A DNA stretch of 64,000 nucleotides, from NCBI RefSeq assembly GCF_030506285.1, contig NZ_CP119422.1:3429001-3493000 (forward strand), given 5' to 3'. This DNA comes from Catalinimonas niigatensis (GTDB lineage: Bacteria; Bacteroidota; Bacteroidia; Cytophagales; Cyclobacteriaceae). Numbering within the stretch: the stretch's first letter is position 1; every line of letters starts with the position of its first letter. The notes under the pieces are model-generated. The model searched no databases and was not told the origin of the DNA. It saw only the letters and a program-made list of their open reading frames with translations. Positions 1 through 8,428 of the stretch are shown here, piece by piece. The position numbers and the translations under genes were made by a program.

Positions 1-297
1 GTAAACAAACAAACCACCCAACAGACCTAATGCCGTCAGCAATAAGGTAAGGACGCCCGTGCCGGCAAAGAAGAATTTATGGTAGGGATTACCGCTTTCT
101 GATTTCCCTTTAATCTCTGTATGAATGTACTTAAAAACTGCGGCATAGATTAAGCTTAAACCAATGATCACGACCATGCCTATAGGAAAGACATAGGTAG
201 CGCCATCTATACCCCATAAGATAAAGACGATGACAGCCAGTGTGATTATGGTGATGAATCCGACATGAATCCATAGAATTTTTGAAGAGGCTTTCAT
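1..297 (-). CDS. Membrane protein of unknown function (3' part missing)
   Basis: The reading frame starts at ATG 297 and is still open at base 1, so 99 codons are seen and the C-terminus lies outside the window. Three hydrophobic stretches are visible at about residues 7-29, 36-58 and 75-99, separated by a charged loop (IHTEIKGKSES). It is therefore a multi-pass inner-membrane protein. The ATG overlaps the stop of the upstream DUF5675 gene in an ATGA, so the two are translationally coupled and form one transcript. I do not recognise a family and infer no function. The frame was chosen because the other frame on this strand gives a cysteine- and histidine-rich sequence with no membrane logic. 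Confidence 0.7.
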   Translation of the reverse strand, partial: MKASSKILWIHVGFITIITLAVIVFILWGIDGATYVFPIGMVVIIGLSLIYAAVFKYIHTEIKGKSESGNPYHKFFFAGTGVLTLLLTALGLLGGLFVY

Positions 298-1109
298 AGT
301 GTTGTTTGGAGTTTACTGCGCTCAAACCAGTCTTCATCTATGATGTTGATCTTCACCTCTTCACCTGATTTGAGCAATGCACTGATGGTTTTATAAAATC
401 TTTCGTAAGCTAGTCTGGATTGGGTAATCATCTTTGTAGGACTGGAGGCATTGATGCCATCGGCAATTAGTAAACATCCTTCGGTATCCACATGTGTATT
501 GCCTACGTGTAAGTAGACATTCTTGAAGCCCGGTATATTTTTGATTTCCAGATGAAAATCAAACCAGGGACGAGACGCCCTGTATTTAATGGTGAGTGGG
601 CTGAGGGATTCGTTAAAATTTAGTGGGTAAATACCTTCTGGAACGCGGGTTTCTCCAGCCACTTTTTCTTTCCGAAAAGTGTCTTCCAGGGTGTAGGCGA
701 AGAACTTTTTGCGTATGAACAACAGGCCCAGGGTAGACTCCCCATCATCAAGGTACCGCAGTACAGTTAAAGTACTGGCAGACAGAGCGGTATAACTTTC
801 ATCCTGAGCATTCAGTTGCTGTTCAAGTTGCATGATTTTTTGTTGCAGCTGATCTGGTTGGGGTGAAGCCGGTATGGAAGGAGCGGTCTTCTGAGGGGTA
901 GGTGGCAAGTTTGCAGCAGTATCTTTTTTTTCATCCCCACGAAACAAACTACTGATGGACTGAAAGCCTTTTTGCAGCAGCGCGATGATGTAGCCAATAA
1001 AACCTATGATCCACAACCAAACCTCTTCCAGCAACTCAGGATTGGTGAGAAATAGCAAAATAGCGATCGTGAGAAGCGCTATAAACAATAATGCCGCAAG
1101 GCGTGCCAA
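294..1109 (-). CDS. DUF5675 domain protein with N-terminal membrane anchor
   Basis: The protein has 271 residues. Two hydrophobic segments (about 3-21 and 30-45) anchor it. A polar, proline- and glutamine-rich linker with a short coiled coil (about 88-104) follows. From about residue 108 to 250 there is a DUF5675-type domain, recognised from the 'LGLLFI..KFFAYTLED' opening, the 'VPEGIYPL' segment and the 'VYLHVGNTHVDTEGCLL' signature with conserved His, Gly, Asp and Cys. The domain is distantly related to peptidoglycan-acting L,D-transpeptidase-like folds, but its activity is not established, so I claim none. It heads a two-gene unit with the membrane protein at 1-297 (ATGA overlap). Confidence 0.75.
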   Translation of the reverse strand: MARLAALLFIALLTIAILLFLTNPELLEEVWLWIIGFIGYIIALLQKGFQSISSLFRGDEKKDTAANLPPTPQKTAPSIPASPQPDQLQQKIMQLEQQLNAQDESYTALSASTLTVLRYLDDGESTLGLLFIRKKFFAYTLEDTFRKEKVAGETRVPEGIYPLNFNESLSPLTIKYRASRPWFDFHLEIKNIPGFKNVYLHVGNTHVDTEGCLLIADGINASSPTKMITQSRLAYERFYKTISALLKSGEEVKINIIDEDWFERSKLQTTL

Positions 1110-1133
1110 GGTTGATTAGGTAGTTGGTCTAAC

Positions 1134-1141
1134 CAAAGTTA
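1134..1141 (-). promoter_or_regulatory. Candidate -7 promoter element of the DUF5675 gene
   Basis: Read on the minus strand this is TAACTTTG, an exact match to the Bacteroidota -7 consensus TAnnTTTG. It ends 24 bases before the ATG at 1109, leaving a short leader. No clear TTG is seen at the -33 position, so the call rests on one element only. Confidence 0.4.
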
Positions 1142-1234
1142 TAAAAATTAAAGAAATTTGAAAGTTTTTACTAGGTATAATTTCTCATTCATAACTACGC
1201 TTCATACTATCCTACCAACTACTGCTCAAAGTCA

Positions 1235-1277
1235 GATTGTCGCAATGAAATTGCCACAGTGGATTGTCGCAATGAAA
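1235..1277. repeat. Pair of 16-bp direct repeats, 27-bp period
   Basis: The 16-mer GATTGTCGCAATGAAA occurs at 1235-1250 and again at 1262-1277, with TTGCCACAGTG between. Spaced direct repeats of this kind are typical of the multiply repeated ends of IS21-family elements. No transposase gene is nearby, so at most this is a solo end or scar. A run of eight G follows at 1297-1304. Only two copies exist and the spacer is 11 bp, so this is not a CRISPR array. Confidence 0.5.
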
Positions 1278-1370
1278 ATGAAGTGCTGCTAACAGCGGGG
1301 GGGGTATCCTATTGCCTATATATTCGCTAGTGTCAGAATAGAACTGCCTGTATCATGTATTTCCTTGTCC

Positions 1371-2030
1371 CTAGGTATCGCCATGCCACTCTTTATAAAA
1401 CTCATCAAGAAAATGCTCCATAAAGGTATGCCGGTGTTCTGCCATCCGTTTTCCTGTAGGGGTGTTCATCCTGTTTTTGAGCAGCAGCAGTTTTTCATAG
1501 AAATGGTTAATGGTGGGCGCAGTGCTTTGCTTGTATTCTTCGCGACTCATCTCAAGATTAGGCTTGATGTCAGGATTGTAAATTTCCCTGTTTTTGTAGC
1601 CTCCATAATTAAACGTTCTCGCTATACCCATTGCCCCCATGGCATCCAGCCGGTCAGCATCCTGTATCACATCCAATTCGGATGATTTGAATTTCTGAGG
1701 GTCTTTACCTCCCTTAAAAGAAATGTTGGCAATGATATTTTCAACATGAGTAATTGCAGTTTCTTCAACATTCAGTGAGCTTAAAAATACTCTTGCTTTA
1801 CGAGGGCCAATGGCCTCATCGCCTCCATGAAATTTAGCATCTGCGATATCATGAAGCAATGCACCAAGCTCAACCACAAACATGTCAACATTTTCAGTTT
1901 GCGCTATGTGTTTTGAGAGATTCCAAACCCGATATATGTGCCACCAGTCATGTCCGCCTTCTGCATCTGCTAAAACCTCTTTCACGAAACTGATGGTTTT
2001 TTGAATGATAGTTTCCTGATCTAGATGCAT
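1371..2030 (-). CDS. HD-domain metal-dependent phosphohydrolase
   Basis: The protein has 219 residues and belongs to the HD superfamily, in the small stand-alone group that includes E. coli YedJ. The metal ligands are visible in order: His31 in 'GGHDWWHIYRVW', the HD pair His60-Asp61 in 'ALLHDIAD', and Asp124/Asp126 in 'VIQDADRLDAMGA'. Proteins of this group hydrolyse phosphate esters such as nucleotides. The substrate here is unknown. The gene is isolated: a 65-base gap separates it from the PepSY gene upstream and 261 bases separate it from the DUF5675 gene downstream. The length is normal for the family and no truncation is seen. Confidence 0.85.
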   Translation of the reverse strand: MHLDQETIIQKTISFVKEVLADAEGGHDWWHIYRVWNLSKHIAQTENVDMFVVELGALLHDIADAKFHGGDEAIGPRKARVFLSSLNVEETAITHVENIIANISFKGGKDPQKFKSSELDVIQDADRLDAMGAMGIARTFNYGGYKNREIYNPDIKPNLEMSREEYKQSTAPTINHFYEKLLLLKNRMNTPTGKRMAEHRHTFMEHFLDEFYKEWHGDT

Positions 2031-2095
2031 AGTAAAGCTGTAAACTTAAATGGGTAATCAGAATGCCAGTTGCACAACAAAAGCTTGTTTCTTAT

Positions 2096-3277
2096 TCAAG
2101 TGGTTACGGCTTTTTGCCTCTCTTTTTTCTTAGCCTTCTTCTTCAGTTTATTGATCCAGATAATCGTTCCGGTTACGGGTAAAGAGGTCGCGATCAGGCA
2201 GGCGATGAAATAGAGTATTTTAGAAAAAGTACCGTACACATAGCCCATATGTAAAGGCTTGATGGAAGCAGCAATTCTTTCATTGAATGGCTTCTCTGCA
2301 AAAATTTCACTCGCCAAAACTTCTCCGCTATATTGATCCAGTTGCAACTTATCTGAAGCTGATGGAGCAAAAAAACCGATTTTGTTTTTAGAGATTGATA
2401 CCGTTCCCGCAGCATCTGCCGGCAGTGAAATCTGGTAATCACCTTCATAAGTCAGCACTTCGTCGCTAAAGTGGATAAGTTCAGCTACCGACAAAGGAGA
2501 GGCGTTTTCAGCAGGAAGGCTTGAAGTTAATGTCTCTCCACTACTTCCTCTGCCTCCAAAGACTTGAGCACCCAGTACATTGCCCAGTCCTTCGCGATAC
2601 CACTCAAACGACCAGCAAAGGCCGGTGAGGGCCATAATGAGAAGCAGGATCGCTGAATAAAAACCTAAGGTATTATGCAGATCATGGTTGATCCTCTTCC
2701 AGTTGGCCGATGTCTTGATTTTAAATCCCTGCTTGATGTTCTTTAGCTTTTTAGGAAACCACAGCACCAGCCCGCTCAAGATCAGGAATACAAAAATGAT
2801 GGTAGCAGCGCCTACGATAGGGCGACCTATCTCGCTATCCAGCAGCAGCCAGCGGTGCATCCTGAACATAAACATGAAAAAACCGCTAGCCGGGCTATCC
2901 GAAGTCCCCAATACCTGGGCGTTATATGGATTGACAAAATAAGTGGTTCCTCTGCGCTCTTCTTCTGACTGCCTGATGCTTACTTTATAGGGCTGATCAT
3001 CCGCATAAGGTATGGTGATAGACGAAATGATTCCTCCGGGCTTCTGTTGGAGTTGCCCGATGATAGCTTCAGCAGCCATAGGCTCAGCATTTTCTGCTAT
3101 TTCTATACTGTATTTTTCAGGCTCAATCAGTTGTTCTATCTCCTCACGAAAAGTATAGACTGTACCGCTCAGGCAGACCAGAAACAGGATGAGACCACTG
3201 CCTATTCCCATCCAGAGGTGGATATCATTGAAAAGTTTGCGCCAGCTAAATTTGCGTTCCCTTGCTTTTGCCATCAT
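2096..3277 (-). CDS. PepSY-associated TM domain protein (PiuB-like)
   Basis: From ATG 3277 the product has 393 residues. It begins with a basic stretch and the 'FNDIHLWMGIGSGLILFLVCLSG' type of first membrane helix (about residues 18-40) that marks PepSY-associated transmembrane proteins. An extracytoplasmic PepSY-like region ('IGQLQQKPGGIISSITIP') follows, then two central helices, another periplasmic part and a final helix before a lysine-rich tail. Relatives are often near iron-siderophore receptors and are thought to reduce ferric iron or pass electrons across the membrane, but no receptor gene is present here. A start at 3322 is possible but would add 15 residues before the basic stretch. 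The double ATG at 3277/3274 fits the family better. Confidence 0.8.
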   Translation of the reverse strand: MMAKARERKFSWRKLFNDIHLWMGIGSGLILFLVCLSGTVYTFREEIEQLIEPEKYSIEIAENAEPMAAEAIIGQLQQKPGGIISSITIPYADDQPYKVSIRQSEEERRGTTYFVNPYNAQVLGTSDSPASGFFMFMFRMHRWLLLDSEIGRPIVGAATIIFVFLILSGLVLWFPKKLKNIKQGFKIKTSANWKRINHDLHNTLGFYSAILLLIMALTGLCWSFEWYREGLGNVLGAQVFGGRGSSGETLTSSLPAENASPLSVAELIHFSDEVLTYEGDYQISLPADAAGTVSISKNKIGFFAPSASDKLQLDQYSGEVLASEIFAEKPFNERIAASIKPLHMGYVYGTFSKILYFIACLIATSLPVTGTIIWINKLKKKAKKKERQKAVTT

Positions 3278-3388
3278 GATGTGAAGTCTAAAAGTTTTAT
3301 TTAGACCAAAAATAAATAGCAAAGATCATTTAGCATATAGAACCAGCGAAAATTTAGACGGAACTTACACCCTGATCTACCAAAGCGT

Positions 3389-4441
3389 CTACCTGAATGA
3401 AGCATTGATCTTTTCCAGGGCCGACGTTCCAGGGTTTAAGTCTTTTTCTCTCAACGTATTCAGCGGTTTTTCCACCGTATCCAGTATTTGATGAAGTTCA
3501 ACGCTTTTAGGGTCAATGTAGAGCAAACCGGTAAGGATTTCCCCTTTGGCTTTGGCTTCCTGCAAGCGATTGACCGCCGAATCGCGGTTGGTAGGATTCC
3601 AGTGCGGACTCAGCTTGCTAAGTTGTATCAAAGAGCCATCGTGCATTACTACGCTGGAAGAAGTACCTTCTTCATAATCTACCGTGATCTCTTCCTTTTC
3701 AGGTACAAAATCCAGGACAGAGGTAGCCTCAATATGGTCTCTCACATAATCATAAGATTTGGTAGAACCTGTATTGTTGTTGAAAGTGACGCAGGGAGAA
3801 AGGATATCCAGCAGGGCAAAGCCAGGATGCGACATGGCTGCTTTGATCAGCGGCACCAATTGTGTTTTGTCTCCTGAGAAGCTACGGGCCACAAAGCTGG
3901 CTCCCAGTTCCAGAGACAACCCTACCAGATCAATGGGTTGAAAAGGATTCACTGAACCTTCTTTACTCATAGAACCAAAATCGGCGGTAGCGGAATCCTG
4001 ACCTTTGGTGAGGCCGTAGCAGCCATTGTTCATGACAATGTACACCATATTCAGATTGCGGCGAAGTACATGGCAAAACTGTCCCAATCCGATAGATGCG
4101 GTATCCCCATCGCCGGAAACTCCCAGGTAGATCAGGTCGCGATTTGCGAGATTGGCTCCGGTAGCGATGGAAGGCATACGTCCGTGCACTGAGTTGAAGC
4201 CGTGAGAGTTGCCCAGAAAATAAGTAGGCGTTTTGGAAGAACAACCGATACCGGAAAGCTTGGCGATCTTATGAGGTTCTATGGCCATTTCATAGCAGGC
4301 TTGGATGATGGCTCCGCTGATAGAGTCGTGTCCGCAACCGGCACAAAGGGTAGAGATAGCTCCTTCGTAATCCGCTTTGCGGAAGCCGATTTTATTTTTT
4401 GGTAGGCCGGGATGACGAAAGGCAGGTTTTACGAAAGTCAT
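3389..4441 (-). CDS. korB: 2-oxoacid:ferredoxin oxidoreductase, beta subunit
   Basis: This 350-residue protein is the thiamine-diphosphate subunit of a 2-oxoacid:ferredoxin oxidoreductase, most likely acting on 2-oxoglutarate. The TPP/Mg motif is GDGD at 110-113 with the Asn pair at 138-139 ('VMNNGCYGLTKG'). Cysteines 33, 36, 67 and 217 match the set that holds the proximal [4Fe-4S] cluster in this family. The start ATG overlaps the stop of the alpha gene (ATGA), so subunits are made in step. It is the last gene of a three-gene operon. The C-terminal region after about 290 is typical of the 2-oxoglutarate branch in Bacteroidota. The substrate is inferred from family, not proven by sequence. 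Confidence 0.87.
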   Translation of the reverse strand: MTFVKPAFRHPGLPKNKIGFRKADYEGAISTLCAGCGHDSISGAIIQACYEMAIEPHKIAKLSGIGCSSKTPTYFLGNSHGFNSVHGRMPSIATGANLANRDLIYLGVSGDGDTASIGLGQFCHVLRRNLNMVYIVMNNGCYGLTKGQDSATADFGSMSKEGSVNPFQPIDLVGLSLELGASFVARSFSGDKTQLVPLIKAAMSHPGFALLDILSPCVTFNNNTGSTKSYDYVRDHIEATSVLDFVPEKEEITVDYEEGTSSSVVMHDGSLIQLSKLSPHWNPTNRDSAVNRLQEAKAKGEILTGLLYIDPKSVELHQILDTVEKPLNTLREKDLNPGTSALEKINASFR

Positions 4442-6285
4442 AGGGTTTTACTTTTGTGGTTGGAACTGACAACTGAAACGCTGGCTGGCAAATGATGCAT
4501 GATCTGCTGCATGATGGTATCGGCGGTAATCGGCGTACCGTCGTAATTCAGGATAGGGCTTAACTTTTTGGGAGACACTTCCAGCTCATTGACCAGCAGA
4601 GAACGGAACTGCTTATCGCGGTTTTGCTCAATTACAAAGACCTCCTCATGCACTTCTATAAAGTCCTCTACCGTACTATTGAAAGGAAAAGCCTTGATGC
4701 GCATAGCATCCAGCATGATTCCCTGCTGTTTTAGTAAGTCAAGAGCTTCCAATGCGGCATACGAAGAGGTACCAAAGAAAATAATTCCCTGCGTGCTCCG
4801 GCTGCCTTCCTGGTAGACTTCCGGGACAGGCACAGCACTTTTAGCGGTTTCCCATTTTTTGCTTAGTCTATCTACGATGCGCTGGTACACATCGCCATCT
4901 TCGGAATAGCGGGCATATTCATCGCGGGAAGTTCCCCGGGTAAAGAATGACCCTTTCGTCGGATGCGTGCCGGGGATGGTTCGGTAGCAGATGCCATCTC
5001 CATCCACATCCAGGTAACGTCCGTATTTTTCTATCTTCTCCAGTTCTTCCGCATTGAGTACTTTGCCTAAATCATACTTGCGTTCATCATCCCATTTCAA
5101 TGGGGGCGACATATGGCTGTTCATGCCCAGGTCCAGGTCCGACATCATAATCACTGGTGTTTGCAGTCGATCTGCCAGATCAAAAGCCTTTACTGACATA
5201 TCGAAACACTCTGCCGGAGTACTGGGAAATAACAATACATGCTTGGTATCGCCATGAGAGGCATAAGCCGATGACAAAAGATCAGACTGCTGGGTACGGG
5301 TTGGCATACCGGTGGAAGGCCCGCCCCGCTGTACATTGACCAGCACCACCGGAATTTCGGCAAAATAGGCCAGCCCAAGAAACTCACTCATCAGCGATAC
5401 CCCCGGCCCACTGGTAGCAGTAAAGGCGCGTGCCCCGTTCCAGGTAGCACCGATCACCATGCCTATGGCTGCCAGCTCGTCTTCTGCCTGCACGATGGCA
5501 TATTTCTTTTTCCCCGTTTCCGGGTCAACTCTTAGCTTTTTTACATAGGTCTCAAAAGCTTTGACCACGGAAGTAGAAGGGGTGATGGGATACCAGGCGG
5601 CTACAGTAGCTCCGGCATAAATCGCTCCCAGTCCGGTAGCGGTGTTTCCATCAATCATGATCTGGTCACCTACATTATCGCGCCGCTCCAGCCGAATGTG
5701 CAATGGACAATCGAAATGGGAACGGGCATACTGATAACCAAGATCCAGTGCCTTGAAGTTAGGTGGAATCAGCTTTTCTTTTTTGCTGAACTGCGCCCGG
5801 ATGATATCCTGAATGACTTCTATTTCAATATCCAGCAGAGCAACCAGTGCTCCTACATAGACAATATTCTTGAAAAGCTGCTGATGCCGGGGATTGTCAT
5901 AGTTTTCCATACACATCTGCATCATGGGGATGCCTACGTATTGGATTCCTTTCCGGACATAGTCAGGGTGCAGCTTTTTGGTGCTATCATAAACAAAATA
6001 GCCCCCTTCTTTGATGGAGGCTATGTCCTTGGCGTAGCTCTGTGGGTTTACGCCCACCAGCAAATCCACACCATCCCTTCTTCCCAGATAGCCCTGCTCG
6101 CTGACACGAACTTCGTACCAGGTAGGTAAACCCTGTATATTGGAAGGAAAAATATTTTTGGGAGAGACGGGGATTCCCATACGAAAAATGGCTTTGGCAA
6201 ACATTTCATTGGCACTTGCCGAACCCGTTCCATTTACATTGGCAAAACGAATCACCATATCATTTACCGCACTCACTGTCATCAT
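4438..6285 (-). CDS. korA: 2-oxoacid:ferredoxin oxidoreductase, fused gamma-alpha subunit
   Basis: From ATG 6285 the product has 615 residues. The first 180 or so form the gamma domain ('VIRFANVNGTGSASANEMFAK'). The alpha domain follows from about residue 210, with the pyrimidine-binding region 'YPITPSTSVVKAFE' and 'TATSGPGVSLMSEFLGLA', and a C-terminal transketolase-like domain with 'VIEQNRDKQFRSLL'. With korB it oxidatively decarboxylates a 2-oxoacid, probably 2-oxoglutarate, with CoA and reduces ferredoxin. The frame extends upstream to 6381, but ATG 6285 overlaps the stop of the flavoprotein gene (TGA 6284-6282), which is the usual coupling in this operon. I therefore prefer it over the longer start; ATG 6282 is equally possible. 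Confidence 0.87.
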   Translation of the reverse strand: MMTVSAVNDMVIRFANVNGTGSASANEMFAKAIFRMGIPVSPKNIFPSNIQGLPTWYEVRVSEQGYLGRRDGVDLLVGVNPQSYAKDIASIKEGGYFVYDSTKKLHPDYVRKGIQYVGIPMMQMCMENYDNPRHQQLFKNIVYVGALVALLDIEIEVIQDIIRAQFSKKEKLIPPNFKALDLGYQYARSHFDCPLHIRLERRDNVGDQIMIDGNTATGLGAIYAGATVAAWYPITPSTSVVKAFETYVKKLRVDPETGKKKYAIVQAEDELAAIGMVIGATWNGARAFTATSGPGVSLMSEFLGLAYFAEIPVVLVNVQRGGPSTGMPTRTQQSDLLSSAYASHGDTKHVLLFPSTPAECFDMSVKAFDLADRLQTPVIMMSDLDLGMNSHMSPPLKWDDERKYDLGKVLNAEELEKIEKYGRYLDVDGDGICYRTIPGTHPTKGSFFTRGTSRDEYARYSEDGDVYQRIVDRLSKKWETAKSAVPVPEVYQEGSRSTQGIIFFGTSSYAALEALDLLKQQGIMLDAMRIKAFPFNSTVEDFIEVHEEVFVIEQNRDKQFRSLLVNELEVSPKKLSPILNYDGTPITADTIMQQIMHHLPASVSVVSSNHKSKTL

Positions 6286-8063
6286 AACACCTTGGTAGCT
6301 TTGGTTACATTGTATAAATACTTTTGCATATCCCAGGCTGAAGTGGGGCAGCGCTCTGCACACAAACCGCAATGCAGACACACATCTTCGTCTTTGACCA
6401 TTACCCTTTTGGTAGGCAATATATCGGATACATATAAGTCCTGCGATGTATTTTCAGCAGGAGCATTGAGCCGGTTGCGGAGATCATCTTCTTCGCCATT
6501 TTCAGTAAAGGTGATACAGGTAGTAGGGCAAATGTCTACACATGCATCACATTCTATGCAAGTACTTTCGGTAAATACCGTTTGCACGTCACAGTTGAGG
6601 CAGCGCTGCGCTTCTTTGTAGCCGGTAGGTTCGTCAAAACCCAGTTCCACTTCAATCTTGCGGTTGGTCAGGGTAATCGTCTTCTGCTCATGCGGTACCG
6701 GGTAACGCTTGTCAATCACCACAGGACTGTCGTAGCTCCATTCGTGAATACCCATCTTCTGCCGGATCAGGTTGGTCATCGGAGCCGGGCGTTCCATCAC
6801 ATCTTTTCCCTGGCAATACTGATGCATAGAAATGGCTGCCTGATGGCCGTGGGCTGCTGCCGTGATGATATTTTCCGGTCCAAAAGCAGCATCTCCGCCA
6901 AAAAATACCTTGGGCAAGGTAGACTGGAAAGTAATTTTGTTCAAAACCGGAATATCCCACTTGCCGAATTCAATACCGAGGTCTCTTTCTATCCAGGGAA
7001 AGGCATTATCCTGTCCGATGGCGATAATCACGTCGTCAGCTTCAATAAATTCGTCCGGCTCGCCGGTGGGTACCAGTTTCCGCCTGCCGGTTTCGTCATA
7101 TTCTGCTTTTACTTTTTCAAAAATTACGCCCTTCAACTTGCCATTTTCTACCACAAATTCTTTGGGAGGCATGTTGTTGAGGATAGGAATATCTTCTGAC
7201 TTTGCATCGGATATCTCCCAAGGTGAAGCTTTCATCTCGTTGAAAGGGCTGCGTACCACTACTTTGACTTCATCGCCACCCAGGCGGCGTGAAGTGCGGC
7301 AGCAGTCCATCGCGGTATTACCACCACCCAATACAATCACTTTTTTACCAATTTTATCTATATGCCCAAAAGCTACGCTGGCCAGAAACTCTATGCCAAT
7401 GTGAATGTTCTTAGCGGCCTCTTCACTGCCGGGAAGCTTAAGTTCTCGACCTTTTGGAGCGCCTGTTCCTACAAATACTGCATCATAATCTTTCTCCAAG
7501 ATTTCTTTCATGCTGGAGACATAATGATTGAAGTGGGTATGGATGCCCATATCAATGATGTAGTTTACTTCTTCATCCAGCACCTCTTCGGGCAGGCGGA
7601 AAGCGGGGATCTGGGTACGCATCATACCGCCACCTTTGTGCCATTCGTCGTACAGATGAATTTCGTAGCCGAGGGGAGCCAGGTCTCTGGCTACAGTAAG
7701 AGAGGCAGGGCCTCCACCAATCAATGCGATCTTTTTCCCGTTTTTCTCCTCAGGTGCTTTGGGCATCCGATGTTTTACCTCTCCCTTCTTATCAGCAGCA
7801 ACGCGTTTGAGACGGCAGATGGCTACCGGTTCTTCATCTTCGAGACGTCCGCGTCGGCAGGCGGGTTCACAGGGGCGATCGCAGGTACGGCCCAGTATGC
7901 CGGGAAATACATTCGATTCCCAATTCACCATATAGGCATCCGTATAGCGCTCGGCGGCAATGAGCCTGATATACTCGGGTACCGGTGTATGGGCCGGGCA
8001 GGCATACTGGCAGTCCACTACTTTGTGGAAGTACTCAGGGTTATTGATATCAGTAGGTTTCAA
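6282..8063 (-). CDS. FAD-dependent NAD(P)H oxidoreductase with two ferredoxin clusters (GltD-like)
   Basis: The protein has 593 residues. The N-terminus carries the GltD-type Fe-S region with Cys18, 22, 61, 65, 69 and 83. Two Rossmann folds follow: FAD at 'IALIGGGPASLTVARDL' (about 112) and NAD(P)H at 'VIVLGGGNTAMDCCRTSRR'. The C-terminal 90 residues hold two [4Fe-4S] motifs, 'CIECDACVDICP' and 'CLHCGLCAERCP'. Glutamate synthase small subunits lack this tail. It lies first in the operon with korA and korB, which lack their own ferredoxin (delta) chain. I infer that it supplies the ferredoxin domain and exchanges electrons with NAD(P)H. The start at 8063 is the only in-frame ATG before the first cysteine motif. 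Confidence 0.85.
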   Translation of the reverse strand: MKPTDINNPEYFHKVVDCQYACPAHTPVPEYIRLIAAERYTDAYMVNWESNVFPGILGRTCDRPCEPACRRGRLEDEEPVAICRLKRVAADKKGEVKHRMPKAPEEKNGKKIALIGGGPASLTVARDLAPLGYEIHLYDEWHKGGGMMRTQIPAFRLPEEVLDEEVNYIIDMGIHTHFNHYVSSMKEILEKDYDAVFVGTGAPKGRELKLPGSEEAAKNIHIGIEFLASVAFGHIDKIGKKVIVLGGGNTAMDCCRTSRRLGGDEVKVVVRSPFNEMKASPWEISDAKSEDIPILNNMPPKEFVVENGKLKGVIFEKVKAEYDETGRRKLVPTGEPDEFIEADDVIIAIGQDNAFPWIERDLGIEFGKWDIPVLNKITFQSTLPKVFFGGDAAFGPENIITAAAHGHQAAISMHQYCQGKDVMERPAPMTNLIRQKMGIHEWSYDSPVVIDKRYPVPHEQKTITLTNRKIEVELGFDEPTGYKEAQRCLNCDVQTVFTESTCIECDACVDICPTTCITFTENGEEDDLRNRLNAPAENTSQDLYVSDILPTKRVMVKDEDVCLHCGLCAERCPTSAWDMQKYLYNVTKATKVL

Positions 8064-8428
8064 AGCTGTTGTAGTTTTGATAAAAAGCCAAATCTTGACT
8101 TGACTTAAAAAGTACTAAAGAAACATACAAAATATAAGTAAACTTTACGAAAATCAAGAAAAAACAAAGCATATAAATGAAATCTGTAATTTCATTGCGT
8201 ACTGTATATGAGGGTAGGTGAATTTTTTATTAAGGGTCAGAGATTAAAAGTTTGAATAAAACGGATTGAAGCTTCGCCTATGAATAGTTCGTATGCATTA
8301 TTCCCAGCTTTGTCTAAAACTTAAGTAACAAAAGCGAACTTTTTTTCTGGCATTTATATTTTGTCTTGGTCAATCGGACTGTATGTTCCTTGGACTCAAA
8401 GACATAATAAACCTGACTTAGTATCCCT
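8064..8428. other. Divergent intergenic region
   Basis: This 365-base, AT-rich gap separates the kor operon (minus) from the hybrid kinase (plus). Apart from the two weak promoter-like elements described under the promoter entry I see no gene, RNA or repeat in it. Confidence 0.6.
8128..8157 (-). promoter_or_regulatory. Candidate promoter of the kor operon
   Basis: On the minus strand a TTG (8157-8155) is followed after 18 bases by TATATTTTG (8136-8128), close to the Bacteroidota -33/-7 pair TTG and TAnnTTTG but with one extra base inside the -7 element. It lies 65 bases before the ATG at 8063. A near-identical TATATTTTG sits on the plus strand at 8355-8363 before the divergent kinase gene. 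Confidence 0.3.

Noticed and set aside
131-337. A 68-codon minus-strand frame at the left edge
   Set aside because: It lies in another frame of the truncated membrane protein gene, whose three hydrophobic helices and ATGA overlap make it the better choice.
1235-1277. Possible CRISPR remnant
   Set aside because: There are only two 16-bp repeats with an 11-base spacer, no cas genes and no further units.
7362-8108. A 248-codon plus-strand frame
   Set aside because: It is antisense to the GltD-like flavoprotein, which has complete cofactor and Fe-S motifs.
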